Assembly (NCBI GenBank): GCA_002787635.1
Contig: PCXK01000023.1
Coordinates: forward strand, 736 to 64,735
DNA length: 64,000 nucleotides
Direction of reading: 5' to 3'
Origin: Alphaproteobacteria bacterium CG11_big_fil_rev_8_21_14_0_20_39_49
GTDB taxonomy: Bacteria; Pseudomonadota; Alphaproteobacteria; Rickettsiales; UBA6187
The first letter of the stretch is position 1. Each line of letters begins with the position of its first letter. This document shows positions 16,343-24,663 of the stretch, piece by piece. The notes below the pieces were generated by a model. The model was given only the letters and a program-made list of their open reading frames with translations. It had not been told where the DNA came from and did no database searches. The position numbers and the translations under genes were made by a program.

Positions 16343-18439
16343 ATGAAATCTAAAGGACGTAAGTCAAAACAAGACCAATTTATTAATCCTGAGGAACAAA
16401 AAGTTTCTCGCTTGCAGGCTCAAAGGCTTTCTCACTTATCAGGTGTTGATGTTAAGGACATTAAGGGAACTATAGCACAAGTTGCCGATTCACTTAAGTG
16501 GAGGATAGATCCCGAATTATTCCTGTTCCGTAAAGTTTGCGGAAAGGTAGTGAAGAAAGATCCTGATACGGGTATAGAATATCCGGTTCCTTTTGCTACT
16601 GTTCATGTTGAAGATACCGATTGTGATTTAATCACTTACTTTCCGATCGGGTGGCAGTGGAGCTGGCATTTTCCTATTAACTGTAAGCGTGAGGTTATAG
16701 CTACGGTTCAGACCGATGAATGTGGAAATTTCTGTGTCTGGATACCTAGATTCGATATTGACTGGGTGCTAAAATGGCGTAAGGAAAGAATATGTTTTCC
16801 TACTATTTTCCGTCGTCCGTCGCTAGGGGATTTGCTGCCTAAAATACCTGACGATATTGTAGATGGTCCATGGCCTCCGATTCCGTTGCCTGATCCGGGT
16901 CCTTTGAAAGAAATACAGCGTTTTAACCCTTCGGTCATTGAGGCCATAGCGGGTAACGCAGCAGGCAGGCTTGCTACAAAAATAAATGATTTGCAGGAGT
17001 CAAAGGCACTTGGGGCTAATAATTCTTTAGCTTCAAACCGTGCTATACAAACCCGTGCTTTTGAACATGAAATGCAGCCGCCACTTCCTCGTGAATTCCA
17101 TGATGTTCTATCGGGACAGAATTTAGTGGCATCAAAGAAAGCTAGTCCTGTTGAGGCAATACGCTCATATATAGCACGAGAACTTGATATTGACGTAAAG
17201 GAAATAATTGAATTTGACCCTAGCCGTTTTATCGGACCTTTCTATCGTTGCTTTGATATATATCTTCCGACATGGCAAAAAATAAATGATGTGCCTGATA
17301 TTACATTCCGTGTTACTCAAGATGTAGATGGTGACGGCGATGAAGAATTGATATATTCGGAAGGATATTTTGACGTAAGATGGGACGAAAATCCTATATC
17401 AGACGTTACTTTATATGCAAGCTCAATAGCCAAAGAGTCAAATATCTGCGGTGTTCCCGTTGTTCCTTGCGGAAATGTTCCGGCAATTTTATTTGCAGGA
17501 TTCATGCCTTTAACCCTTCCGGCATATTATGACAATACGAACGGTTATACTATAAGACCTAACAGACCTAAGACAGGCTCGCCGGTGCGTCCTGCCGCTC
17601 AAACTCCGTTTTGTAATAATGTGCAGTTATATGGTTGCGTTGATATACAAAATGCTAAATATTACCGTATTTTAAGAAGTGTTGATAACGGCGGTACATT
17701 CTCTGCGATAACCGGTATTTCGTGGAATAACTATAAAGATACGGGTGGTTCGCCTATATTGATACATGCCGATTCTAACGGCTGGTATCCTGTTCACCCT
17801 GTAGATAGCGGAGGTAATACCGTTAACCGTGAAGACCTTGCGTTTGAAAACCTGCTTATGGACTGGCCGACCCCGACTCTTGGCAAGAGTATCCTGCGTC
17901 TTGAGATAGGTAATGCTTCCAAAAGCAATATTTCGTTCTCTGCCGATGTTGCGGTACAAACCGATAATACCGCTCCTGAGGTAACATTTACAAAACTTGC
18001 ATGGAAATTTGTAGGTGAGTCAGATAGTGCTTTAAGGAACTTGCTAGGTGTCCCTTGCCCTACGATACATCGAGGTTCTGTGCCAAAGAGTATTGAACTG
18101 GTATTTCAGGTGAGTGTTGCTGCAAACCATTTGCGTGATGCTTATTTAAGTACAAGCGATTGCGGCGGTGGTGCGTTCACACCTATTGCCGATGTTGCTA
18201 ACAACCCTGAACACTGGCATATTTCGGTATTGGATAATACCGAAATGCTCTATCAGCGTTACAGGCTTGACTCATCTGCTTTAGAAGGTTCTTATAGCTT
18301 CATATGCAGGGCAAATAGCCGTGCGATGAATCCTTCGGGTGATGATGGTGGAAATAATGTTCCGCCTGATTGGTTCTATGACCCGATCGAAAAATACCGC
18401 AAGCCTTCTATCGGCGTTGCAGTTGTTGATGTCGATTAA
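16343..18439 (+). CDS. Large protein of unknown function with Ca-binding-like loop
   Basis: I do not recognise this 698-residue protein. It has no signal peptide or membrane segment and is rich in Cys, Trp and Pro. Residues about 65-125 (FRKVCGKVVKKDPDTG, FATVHVEDTDC, VQTDECGNFCVWIPRF) look like a transthyretin/carboxypeptidase-regulatory-like beta sandwich. A Pro-rich linker (about 172-195: GPWPPIPLPDPGP) and an Ala-rich helical region follow. An acidic loop (DVDGDGDEE, about 330) resembles a calcium-binding loop. The C-terminal half is beta-rich. A GGGAGG ribosome binding site and a terminator frame the gene. A secreted or surface structural role is possible but unproven. Confidence 0.6.
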   Translation: MKSKGRKSKQDQFINPEEQKVSRLQAQRLSHLSGVDVKDIKGTIAQVADSLKWRIDPELFLFRKVCGKVVKKDPDTGIEYPVPFATVHVEDTDCDLITYFPIGWQWSWHFPINCKREVIATVQTDECGNFCVWIPRFDIDWVLKWRKERICFPTIFRRPSLGDLLPKIPDDIVDGPWPPIPLPDPGPLKEIQRFNPSVIEAIAGNAAGRLATKINDLQESKALGANNSLASNRAIQTRAFEHEMQPPLPREFHDVLSGQNLVASKKASPVEAIRSYIARELDIDVKEIIEFDPSRFIGPFYRCFDIYLPTWQKINDVPDITFRVTQDVDGDGDEELIYSEGYFDVRWDENPISDVTLYASSIAKESNICGVPVVPCGNVPAILFAGFMPLTLPAYYDNTNGYTIRPNRPKTGSPVRPAAQTPFCNNVQLYGCVDIQNAKYYRILRSVDNGGTFSAITGISWNNYKDTGGSPILIHADSNGWYPVHPVDSGGNTVNREDLAFENLLMDWPTPTLGKSILRLEIGNASKSNISFSADVAVQTDNTAPEVTFTKLAWKFVGESDSALRNLLGVPCPTIHRGSVPKSIELVFQVSVAANHLRDAYLSTSDCGGGAFTPIADVANNPEHWHISVLDNTEMLYQRYRLDSSALEGSYSFICRANSRAMNPSGDDGGNNVPPDWFYDPIEKYRKPSIGVAVVDVD

Positions 18440-18455
18440 CAATTATTATAAAAAT

Positions 18456-18483
18456 AGGTGGGGTATATTGCCCCACCTTAACT
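18456..18483 (+). terminator. Terminator-like hairpin
   Basis: A perfect AGGTGGGG/CCCCACCT stem (18456-18463 with 18471-18478) lies 17 bases past the 698-residue gene. The T tract is weak (TAACTTA), so termination may be partial. Confidence 0.6.
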
Positions 18484-18535
18484 TATTATATCGGAATGTC
18501 CGATTATGGTAATTTTGAATTTAATTTACTAACTG

Positions 18536-18624
18536 TGTCATCCTATGAAAAAAATTTAGTAAAATTTTTTATCATGTGGATTCCACTATAATTTGTTTTA
18601 CTAAACAAATTCGTGGAATGACAA
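18536..18624. repeat. TCATCC-type palindromic repeat
   Basis: The ends read GTGTCATCC and GGAATGACA, with inner arms GTGGATTCCACTATAATTTG and ACAAATTCGTGGAATGACA. It belongs to the group with CTATAATTT...AAATTCG...GATGAC arms also seen at 42457, 45016 and 49509. Confidence 0.6.
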
Positions 18625-18694
18625 ATATAAGGAAAGTAAATTCAAAGTTACTATAATCAGGCGTTCCGTATTATATTATTATGTTGGTTACATC

Positions 18695-19009
18695 ATGCAT
18701 GAAAATAACTTATCGTTAGAGTTTCTTTTTATTCTTTGTGTCCTTGCTGTCTGGCGGGTGTCACACTTCTTTGTTGCCGAGGACGGTCCTTGGGATATTG
18801 TCGTAAAATTGCGAATAAAAGCAGGGGAGGGGATAATAGGGCGGTTAATGGATTGTTTTTATTGTATGAGCGTGTGGGTGTCCGTACCTTTTGCTTTCAT
18901 AATGACTAATCAATTAAAATACTGGTTTATATATTTATTAGCACTCTCCGGTGCGGCTGCATTGTTGGAGCAGTTGACGGCTAAAAATCAAATACAGGAC
19001 GATAAATAA
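18695..19009 (+). CDS. DUF1360 membrane protein
   Basis: The 104-residue protein matches the DUF1360 family in pattern: WRVSHFFVAEDGPWDIVVKLR, then a Cys pair in MDCFYCMSVWVSV, and hydrophobic helices at about 8-24, 58-74 and 78-95. The family is found in bacteria and some phage or sporulation contexts, function unknown. It overlaps the next gene by one base (TAATG), so the two are translationally coupled. Confidence 0.7.
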   Translation: MHENNLSLEFLFILCVLAVWRVSHFFVAEDGPWDIVVKLRIKAGEGIIGRLMDCFYCMSVWVSVPFAFIMTNQLKYWFIYLLALSGAAALLEQLTAKNQIQDDK

Positions 19010-19257
19010 TGGGCTGTTGCGGAAATAAAAGGGCAAACTGGAGAAATTATAGCACAAGACCCGCACCTTCTGCCGTGCCTGAAAAATTGCAAAATCCCCA
19101 AAAGATATATTATAACGCAGATGAGCCATACATAGTAAAGGGGGCTGTAACAGGCTTTACTTACCTTTTTTCTGATAAGGGGGACGCTCTGGAAGTTGAC
19201 GAGCGTGATGCGGCTGATTTAATGAAAGCCGGATATTTTACTCAAGAGCCTTTGTAA
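19009..19257 (+). CDS. Small Cys-rich N-terminus protein coupled to DUF1360
   Basis: The 82-residue protein begins MGCCGNKRANW and ends with a compact region (AVTGFTYLFSDKGDALEVDERDAADLMKAGYFTQ) that resembles small phage or genomic-island proteins carrying a V-TG-Y-F...VD-RDA pattern. The function is unknown. It overlaps the DUF1360 gene by one base and ends 76 bases before arsR. Together with the 698-residue gene upstream it may form a small accessory cluster. Confidence 0.55.
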   Translation: MGCCGNKRANWRNYSTRPAPSAVPEKLQNPQKIYYNADEPYIVKGAVTGFTYLFSDKGDALEVDERDAADLMKAGYFTQEPL

Positions 19258-19287
19258 TAGATATATGTTGACTCGCACTTTTCATTT

Positions 19288-19331
19288 GTCGATAATTCTT
19301 GACGTAATTTTTTATGTCCACTATTATCGAC
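19288..19331 (+). promoter_or_regulatory. ars promoter and ArsR operator
   Basis: TTGACG (19299-19304) and TATTAT (19322-19327) are 17 bases apart, a good sigma-70 promoter. A perfect 9-bp inverted repeat, GTCGATAAT (19288-19296) and ATTATCGAC (19323-19331), brackets it and overlaps the -10 box, as expected of an ArsR operator. The predicted transcript start is about base 19334, which is the A of the arsR ATG, so the mRNA may be leaderless. Confidence 0.75.
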
Positions 19332-19333
19332 TT

Positions 19334-19684
19334 ATGAAAATTGATAATGCACTTTCAGCGTTTCTTGCACTTTCGCAGGATACACGTCTTAAAGTCTTCA
19401 AAATACTGGTAGAGTATGGGGCAACCGGTACGGCTGCCGGAACCATAAGTGACCGTTTGGGTATTCCGCATAATACGCTATCTTTTCATTTATCTCGTCT
19501 GACGGAATCGGGGCTTATATCTTCACGCAAGCAGGGTCGCTCTATGATTTACTCTGCGAATTGTTCGGCGATTGAAGAGCTGATTGGTTATTTAAAAGAA
19601 AACTGCTGCATTCTTGAAGAAGATTGCGATACGGATTGCAAAACACAAGCTACATCAAAAAAACAAAAGGAGAAAAAATCATGA
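19334..19684 (+). CDS. arsR: ArsR-family arsenic-responsive repressor
   Basis: This 116-residue winged-helix metalloregulator is predicted to repress the ars operon until As(III) binds. The HTH is at about residues 34-57 (GTISDRLGIPHNTLSFHLSRL) and a beta wing follows. A Cys cluster near the C-terminus (Cys91, Cys92, Cys98, Cys102) is the likely arsenite site; the classical ELCVC site in the HTH is absent. The start at 19334 is chosen because the longer in-frame start would place the promoter inside the gene. It overlaps the next gene by ATGA. GC and codon use here are higher than in neighbouring regions. Confidence 0.93.
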   Translation: MKIDNALSAFLALSQDTRLKVFKILVEYGATGTAAGTISDRLGIPHNTLSFHLSRLTESGLISSRKQGRSMIYSANCSAIEELIGYLKENCCILEEDCDTDCKTQATSKKQKEKKS

Positions 19685-20136
19685 TACTTTCAGATGTTAA
19701 ACAGGCACTTGACGGATTATCTGCCGTTAATTTCAAATTGCCGGACGGATCATATGTGCCTGAGCATTTCCACGTTACAGAAGTTGGGCTGGTCACAAAA
19801 CATTTTATTGATTGTGGCGGTACAGAACGCAAGGAAACAGTAGTTAACTTTCAGCTATGGGAAGCGAGTGACTACGACCACCGCCTTGCACCACAGAAGT
19901 TTCTTCATATTCTCAATCTTTCCAAAAAAGTTCTGGGCGAAGCCGAAAATCTGAATATCGAAGTTGAGTATCAGCAAAGCACAATCGGTAAATTCGGTCT
20001 TGAATTCGACGGCAAGGATTTTATTCTAACCCTAACGCAAACCGCCTGTTTGGCAAAGGATGCCTGCGGTATTCCTCCTGAGAAAATGCCTGTCGAAGAA
20101 AGTGCAGGTTGTTCTCCAAAAGGAGGTTGTTGCTGA
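19681..20136 (+). CDS. DUF6428 family protein of ars operons
   Basis: The 151-residue protein is of the family commonly found between arsR and arsC in proteobacterial arsenic operons (DUF6428). The start is set at MILSDVKQALDG with an AAGGAG ribosome binding site 8 bases upstream. It ends in a Cys-rich tail (SAGCSPKGGCC), plus Cys in TACLAKDACGIP, which might bind arsenite. No enzyme motif is visible. It overlaps arsR by 4 bases and arsC by 1 base, so the genes are translated as one coupled unit. Confidence 0.75.
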   Translation: MILSDVKQALDGLSAVNFKLPDGSYVPEHFHVTEVGLVTKHFIDCGGTERKETVVNFQLWEASDYDHRLAPQKFLHILNLSKKVLGEAENLNIEVEYQQSTIGKFGLEFDGKDFILTLTQTACLAKDACGIPPEKMPVEESAGCSPKGGCC

Positions 20137-20546
20137 TGCTTAACATACTCGTACTATGTACCGGCAACTCTTGTCGCTCTATTATGGCAGAAGCACTTAT
20201 CAATAAAATTGGTGAGGGGCGTTATAAAGCAGTCAGTGCAGGAAGTAATCCGGTCGGATATGTACACCCCAAATCCATCGAAACCCTGCAACGACACGGC
20301 ATTGATATCATTGAGCCACGCAGCAAATCATGGGACGAGTTCGCAGGGCAGCATTTCGATTTAGTCATTACCGTATGCGATGCGGCAGCCGCTGAAAGCT
20401 GCCCCGCATTCCTCGGCAAACATGAAAAACTGCATTGGAGTACGCCGGACCCTGCCAAGGCAACGGGTAGCGAGGAAGAAATCGACAAGGCTTTTGATGA
20501 GGCATTTTTGATGTTGAAGGGGAGGGTTGAGAATGAATTGCTCTAA
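20136..20546 (+). CDS. arsC: Arsenate reductase, LMW-phosphatase type
   Basis: This 136-residue enzyme reduces arsenate to arsenite in the cytoplasm before export. The P-loop CTGNSCRS (Cys8 to Arg14) is the low-molecular-weight phosphatase site, and Cys81 and Cys89 (VCDAAAAESCP) are the relay cysteines of the thioredoxin- or glutaredoxin-coupled class. Asp in TPDPA is the general acid. The start at MLNILVL is preceded by AGGAGG. It overlaps the next gene by 14 bases. The thioredoxin at 35.8 kb could be a reductant, though that is inference. Confidence 0.95.
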   Translation: MLNILVLCTGNSCRSIMAEALINKIGEGRYKAVSAGSNPVGYVHPKSIETLQRHGIDIIEPRSKSWDEFAGQHFDLVITVCDAAAAESCPAFLGKHEKLHWSTPDPAKATGSEEEIDKAFDEAFLMLKGRVENELL

Positions 20547-21342
20547 AGTCATTGCAAAACAGGACTACGATATTTTATCAGCTTGTAGTGCTGAATATTT
20601 ACTAAAAGCACTAGCTGCCATTGATATTTCCGTGCCGAGAAGAACAGGAGGTAGAACCACAGAACACACGGAGTGCTACTCTATATGTAGGTTACTATCA
20701 ACTTTGGCAAAAACTGACTACCTATCTTACCCACTTTCTCTAACAAAAAGAGAACGTCCTGATTTCCTGCTAGATTGTAACGGACAGAGTATTGGTATTG
20801 AAGTTACGGAAGCAACATCAACGGATTATTCTTCATATCAGGCTCTTGTCCAACATAAGAACCCTGGGCATTTCATAGAGCCAACTCATTTTCGTCACGG
20901 TGAAAGAATAAGTAGAAAAAGAAAACAGGAACTATTGGAAGCAGAGACACTTACTAGTATTCCTTGGTCTGGAGATGAGGCAGAAAAGGAATGGTCACTC
21001 TTTATAAAAGATGCTATTGAAAAAAAGCATAAAAAACTGAAAGAACTAAGCTTTGATAAATTCAATCAAAATTGGCTTCTTATTTATGATAATTGCCCTG
21101 CTTCTTTTTTGAATAAAGAAGATTTAATTCCTTATATAGAAAAATTTTTACCAAAGCATACCTTTCCTTACTTTGATATGATTTTTATTGAAAGTAGCTG
21201 GTTTGAAGAAAATTCTTCGGTAGGTGAAGCAAAAATTTTTGCGGTTTCGCATAAAGATTGCAGATATTTTTCTGTAGAAGATATTTGGAAAAATATTCAT
21301 AAGTTCCAAAATAATAAAACAAGAGAACAACATGACAAATGA
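20533..21342 (+). CDS. PD-(D/E)XK-like nuclease-like protein inside the ars operon
   Basis: The 269-residue protein is not a known arsenic protein. [21 protein letters not shown] segment places Asp77 and Glu90 as in a PD-(D/E)XK nuclease fold, with Thr92 in the usual Lys position. The rest is hydrophilic, with no signal or membrane segment; [19 protein letters not shown] is a basic helix. Its AT-rich composition contrasts with its GC-richer neighbours. It overlaps arsC by 14 bases and acr3 by 11 bases, so it is translationally coupled. A good GGAGGG ribosome binding site marks the ATG at 20533. Its role is unknown; defence or nucleotide metabolism is a guess. Confidence 0.6.
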   Translation: MNCSKVIAKQDYDILSACSAEYLLKALAAIDISVPRRTGGRTTEHTECYSICRLLSTLAKTDYLSYPLSLTKRERPDFLLDCNGQSIGIEVTEATSTDYSSYQALVQHKNPGHFIEPTHFRHGERISRKRKQELLEAETLTSIPWSGDEAEKEWSLFIKDAIEKKHKKLKELSFDKFNQNWLLIYDNCPASFLNKEDLIPYIEKFLPKHTFPYFDMIFIESSWFEENSSVGEAKIFAVSHKDCRYFSVEDIWKNIHKFQNNKTREQHDK

Positions 21343-22372
21343 AACACATTCCCCCCTCGGCTTTTTTGAACGTTATCTCTCATTATGGGTAGCACTTTGC
21401 ATCGCAGCGGGTGTCGGCCTTGGTGTGGCTGTGCCTTCTGTTTTTCAGACGATAGCCGCTCTTGAATATGCCAAAGTCAACCTTGTAGTGGCAGTTTTTA
21501 TCTGGGTGATGATTTATCCTATGATGGTCAATGTTGATTTCGCCTCTATCCGTGATGTAGGGCGAAAACCCAAAGGTTTATGCATAACACTTGTTATCAA
21601 CTGGCTGATAAAACCCTTCACCATGGCGGCACTTGGCATATTATTCTTCGAGCATATATTTGCCGGACTGGTCGCTCCTGAAACTGCCAAAGAATATATC
21701 TCAGGTATGATTTTGCTTGGCGTTGCACCCTGCACCGCAATGGTGTTTGTCTGGAGTCAGATGGTAAGAGGCGATGCCAATTATACGCTGGTGCAGGTAT
21801 CTATTAACGACATTATCATGATTTTTGCCTTTGCACCGCTGGCAGCCCTCCTGCTTGGTGTTACCGATATCGTAGTTCCTTGGGAAACCTTGCTCCTTTC
21901 GGTTATTCTTTATGTTGTGATACCGCTTGTTGCAGGATATATCACCCGTAAGAAGCTCGATAAAAACCATACAAACGAACGCATATCCGGATTTACCGAG
22001 AAGGTAAAACCATTTTCAGTTATGGGTTTATTGGCAACAGTAGTGCTATTATTCGGATTTCAGGCACAAACCATAATAGATAAACCTCTGGTTATCGCAC
22101 TTATAGCCGTACCGCTTTTAATTCAGGGCTATGGTATTTTCTTTATCGCATATGGCTGGGCTTACTTATGGCGTGTGCCGTTTAGCACCGCTGCACCTGC
22201 CGCACTTATCGGCACGTCCAACTTCTTTGAACTTGCTGTTGCCGTTGCTATCAGCCTGTTCGGTCTGCATTCGGGGGCGGCACTGGCTACTGTCGTCGGT
22301 GTGTTGGTAGAAGTGCCTGTGATGCTGTCATTGGTGGCTTTTGCCAATAGAACGCGTAAAGCTTTTCCTTAA
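21332..22372 (+). CDS. acr3: Arsenite efflux permease, ACR3 family
   Basis: ACR3 exports arsenite across the inner membrane using the proton gradient. The 346-residue protein has about ten transmembrane segments. Family signatures are visible: [15 protein letters not shown] near 60, the essential Cys in [15 protein letters not shown] (about residue 131), and [18 protein letters not shown] near 290. The start follows the upstream gene by an 11-base overlap. It completes the reduction-export pair with ArsC. Sometimes such permeases are labelled ArsB, but the sequence is of the ACR3 type. Confidence 0.96.
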   Translation: MTNETHSPLGFFERYLSLWVALCIAAGVGLGVAVPSVFQTIAALEYAKVNLVVAVFIWVMIYPMMVNVDFASIRDVGRKPKGLCITLVINWLIKPFTMAALGILFFEHIFAGLVAPETAKEYISGMILLGVAPCTAMVFVWSQMVRGDANYTLVQVSINDIIMIFAFAPLAALLLGVTDIVVPWETLLLSVILYVVIPLVAGYITRKKLDKNHTNERISGFTEKVKPFSVMGLLATVVLLFGFQAQTIIDKPLVIALIAVPLLIQGYGIFFIAYGWAYLWRVPFSTAAPAALIGTSNFFELAVAVAISLFGLHSGAALATVVGVLVEVPVMLSLVAFANRTRKAFP

Positions 22373-22526
22373 AGCCTTTCTTGCCATTTCAATTGACCGC
22401 ACTATAAATAAAGATGCGGTATTTTCCATGCTGTTTGCGTTGGTCGTTAATTTACCGCTATCGGATTTATAGTAAATTCAAATTTACTATATTTGCAAGA
22501 ATCATTTATTTTATGGCAGGGAAATT

Positions 22527-23219
22527 ATGAATAAAAAATTAATAAAAATCGGACTGCTTATCCTGCTAGCACTAATAATATCAGCCTTTTTTGCATTGGA
22601 TTTAGGGCAATATGCCACGTTAGATTACGTCAAAGAGCAACAGCATACCTTGCAGGAATATTACGAGCAGAATACATTTTTGGTGCTGTCTGTTTTCGGG
22701 CTTGTTTATGTTCTGGTAACGGCATTATCGTTACCTGCTGCCGCCGCACTTACATTGCTGGGCGGTGCGTTATTCGGGTTGCCTGTAGGGTTGGTCATTG
22801 TTTCTTTTGCCAGCACTATAGGTGCAACACTGGCGTTTTTGATGGCACGATTTGTCGCACGGGATTATATACAGAAAAATTACATCAAACAGCTAGCTAA
22901 AATTAACGCAGGCTTTGAGCGTGAGGGGGCATTTTATCTGTTTGCCTTACGTCTGGTTCCGGCATTTCCGTTCTTTATGATTAATGTAGTTATGGCAATG
23001 ATGCCGATTAGAACTTGGACATTCTACTGGGTTAGCCAGCTTGGTATGCTTCTCGGTACGGCAGTTTATGTTTATGCAGGTACACAACTGGCACAGATAG
23101 AGTCATTATCAGATATTGCCTCCCCCTCATTATTAATCGCTTTTGCATTGCTCGGACTGTTTCCGCTCATTGCCAAAAAGGGGCTTAAATTTATGCGTAA
23201 GGAGAAAATCCATGAGTAA
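22527..23219 (+). CDS. TVP38/TMEM64 family membrane protein
   Basis: The 230-residue protein has about five hydrophobic segments and the SNARE-associated/DedA-like core (SLPAAAALTLLGGALFG near 70-87; FALRLVPAFPFFMINVV near 140). Members of this family are believed to move lipids or small molecules across the inner membrane. In arsenic and mercury operons the gene commonly precedes a flavoprotein disulfide reductase, as here. The two genes overlap by 8 bases. Confidence 0.88.
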   Translation: MNKKLIKIGLLILLALIISAFFALDLGQYATLDYVKEQQHTLQEYYEQNTFLVLSVFGLVYVLVTALSLPAAAALTLLGGALFGLPVGLVIVSFASTIGATLAFLMARFVARDYIQKNYIKQLAKINAGFEREGAFYLFALRLVPAFPFFMINVVMAMMPIRTWTFYWVSQLGMLLGTAVYVYAGTQLAQIESLSDIASPSLLIAFALLGLFPLIAKKGLKFMRKEKIHE

Positions 23220-24663
23220 ATATGATTACAACATTATTGTCATTGGCGGCGGTTCCGCCGGACTGGTATCAAGCTACATCGCAGCGGCAGTAAAAGCCAA
23301 AGTTGTCCTCATTGAAAAACATAAAATGGGTGGTGATTGCCTAAATACCGGCTGTGTGCCGAGCAAGGCTTTACTACGATCTGCAAAAATGCTCTCATAT
23401 GCAAAACGTGCCGAAGAATTCGGATTTAAGCAAACCACCGTTGAGTTTGATTTTAAAGATGTAATGCAGCGTGTGCAAAATGTTATAAAAGCCATTGAAC
23501 CGCATGACTCACGGGAGCGTTATAGCAAACTTGGCGTTGATTGCATTGAAGGAGAGGCAAAAATTACCTCGCCGCATAGTGTTAGGGTCAATGGCAAAAC
23601 ATTAACGGCACGTTCCATTATCGTAGCAACCGGTGCAAGACCGATGATTCCGCCGATTCTTGGGCTTGATAAAACTGATTACCTCACAAGCGATAATGTA
23701 TGGGAATTAAAAGAGCTTCCCAAGAAACTGTTAGTGCTTGGCGGTGGGGCAATCGGTTCGGAAATGGCACAGGCTTTTTCAAGGCTTGGGGCTGAAGTGA
23801 CATTAATAGAAATGGCTCCACAAATCCTTACCCGTGAAGATGAGGAAGTTATCAAAACGGTAACGGAAAAATTCACCAAAGAAGGAATTAAGGTTCTGGT
23901 AAACCACAAGGCTAAAGAATTTATCCCTTACCCTAACACTCTCAAAAAGGGAAAGGGAACTTTAGTGTGTGAGCATGGCGGCAAAGATGTAGAAATTGCA
24001 TTCGATAAGGTGATAGTGGCTCTTGGACGTACTGCCAATACCGAGGGTTTTGGTCTGGAAGAGCTTGGTGTAGAGTTGCGTGGCAATAAAACGATAGATG
24101 CCACCCCTTTCTTGCAAACCAACATTACAAGCATTTATGTCTGCGGTGATGTCACGGGTCCTTACCAATTTACCCATACCGCAGCACATCAGGCATGGTA
24201 TGCATCAGTCAACGCATTATTCTCACCTTTCAAAAAGTTCAAAGCTGATTATAGTGTTATTCCTTGGGCAACCTTCACCGATCCGGAAGTAGCACGTGTG
24301 GGCTTAAATGAAAAAGATGCGAAGGCTGCAAATATTCCTTATGAAGTTACCGCCTACGGTATTGATGATTTAGACCGTGCTATTGCAGATTCTGAGGCAC
24401 ACGGGTTTGTCAAAGTGCTGACCTCACCTAATAAGGACAAAATCCTTGGCGTTACCATTGTCGGTACTCATGCAGGAGATTTGATTGCCGAATATATTCT
24501 GGCAATGAAGCATGGTATCGGGCTAAATAAGATTCTAGGTACAATCCATATTTATCCGACGCTGGCAGAGGCTAACAAATATGCGGCAGGACAGTGGAAA
24601 AAAGCACATATACCGGCATTTGCCATGAAAATATTAGAAAAATTCCACAAGTGGAGGAGATAA
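23212..24663 (+). CDS. FAD-dependent pyridine nucleotide-disulfide oxidoreductase
   Basis: The 483-residue protein resembles mercuric reductase without the N-terminal HMA domain. FAD motif VIGGGSAGLVSS is at residues 10-21, the redox pair is Cys43 and Cys48 (GGDCLNTGCVPSK), the NAD(P)H motif LGGGAIGSEMAQAF near 180, and the FAD segment VCGDVTG near 310. The C-terminal dimerisation domain ends with HIYPTLAEANKYAAG; the paired Cys of true MerA at the extreme C-terminus are missing, so mercury reduction is unlikely. The start is set at MSKYDYN because the upstream residues lie inside the TVP38 gene. It abuts arsS with no spacer. Confidence 0.88.
   Translation: MSKYDYNIIVIGGGSAGLVSSYIAAAVKAKVVLIEKHKMGGDCLNTGCVPSKALLRSAKMLSYAKRAEEFGFKQTTVEFDFKDVMQRVQNVIKAIEPHDSRERYSKLGVDCIEGEAKITSPHSVRVNGKTLTARSIIVATGARPMIPPILGLDKTDYLTSDNVWELKELPKKLLVLGGGAIGSEMAQAFSRLGAEVTLIEMAPQILTREDEEVIKTVTEKFTKEGIKVLVNHKAKEFIPYPNTLKKGKGTLVCEHGGKDVEIAFDKVIVALGRTANTEGFGLEELGVELRGNKTIDATPFLQTNITSIYVCGDVTGPYQFTHTAAHQAWYASVNALFSPFKKFKADYSVIPWATFTDPEVARVGLNEKDAKAANIPYEVTAYGIDDLDRAIADSEAHGFVKVLTSPNKDKILGVTIVGTHAGDLIAEYILAMKHGIGLNKILGTIHIYPTLAEANKYAAGQWKKAHIPAFAMKILEKFHKWRR

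Noticed and set aside
23143-23211. Longer N-terminus of the flavoprotein reductase
   Set aside because: The added residues lie inside the TVP38 gene in another frame and do not match the family, which begins near MSKYDYNIIVIGGG.
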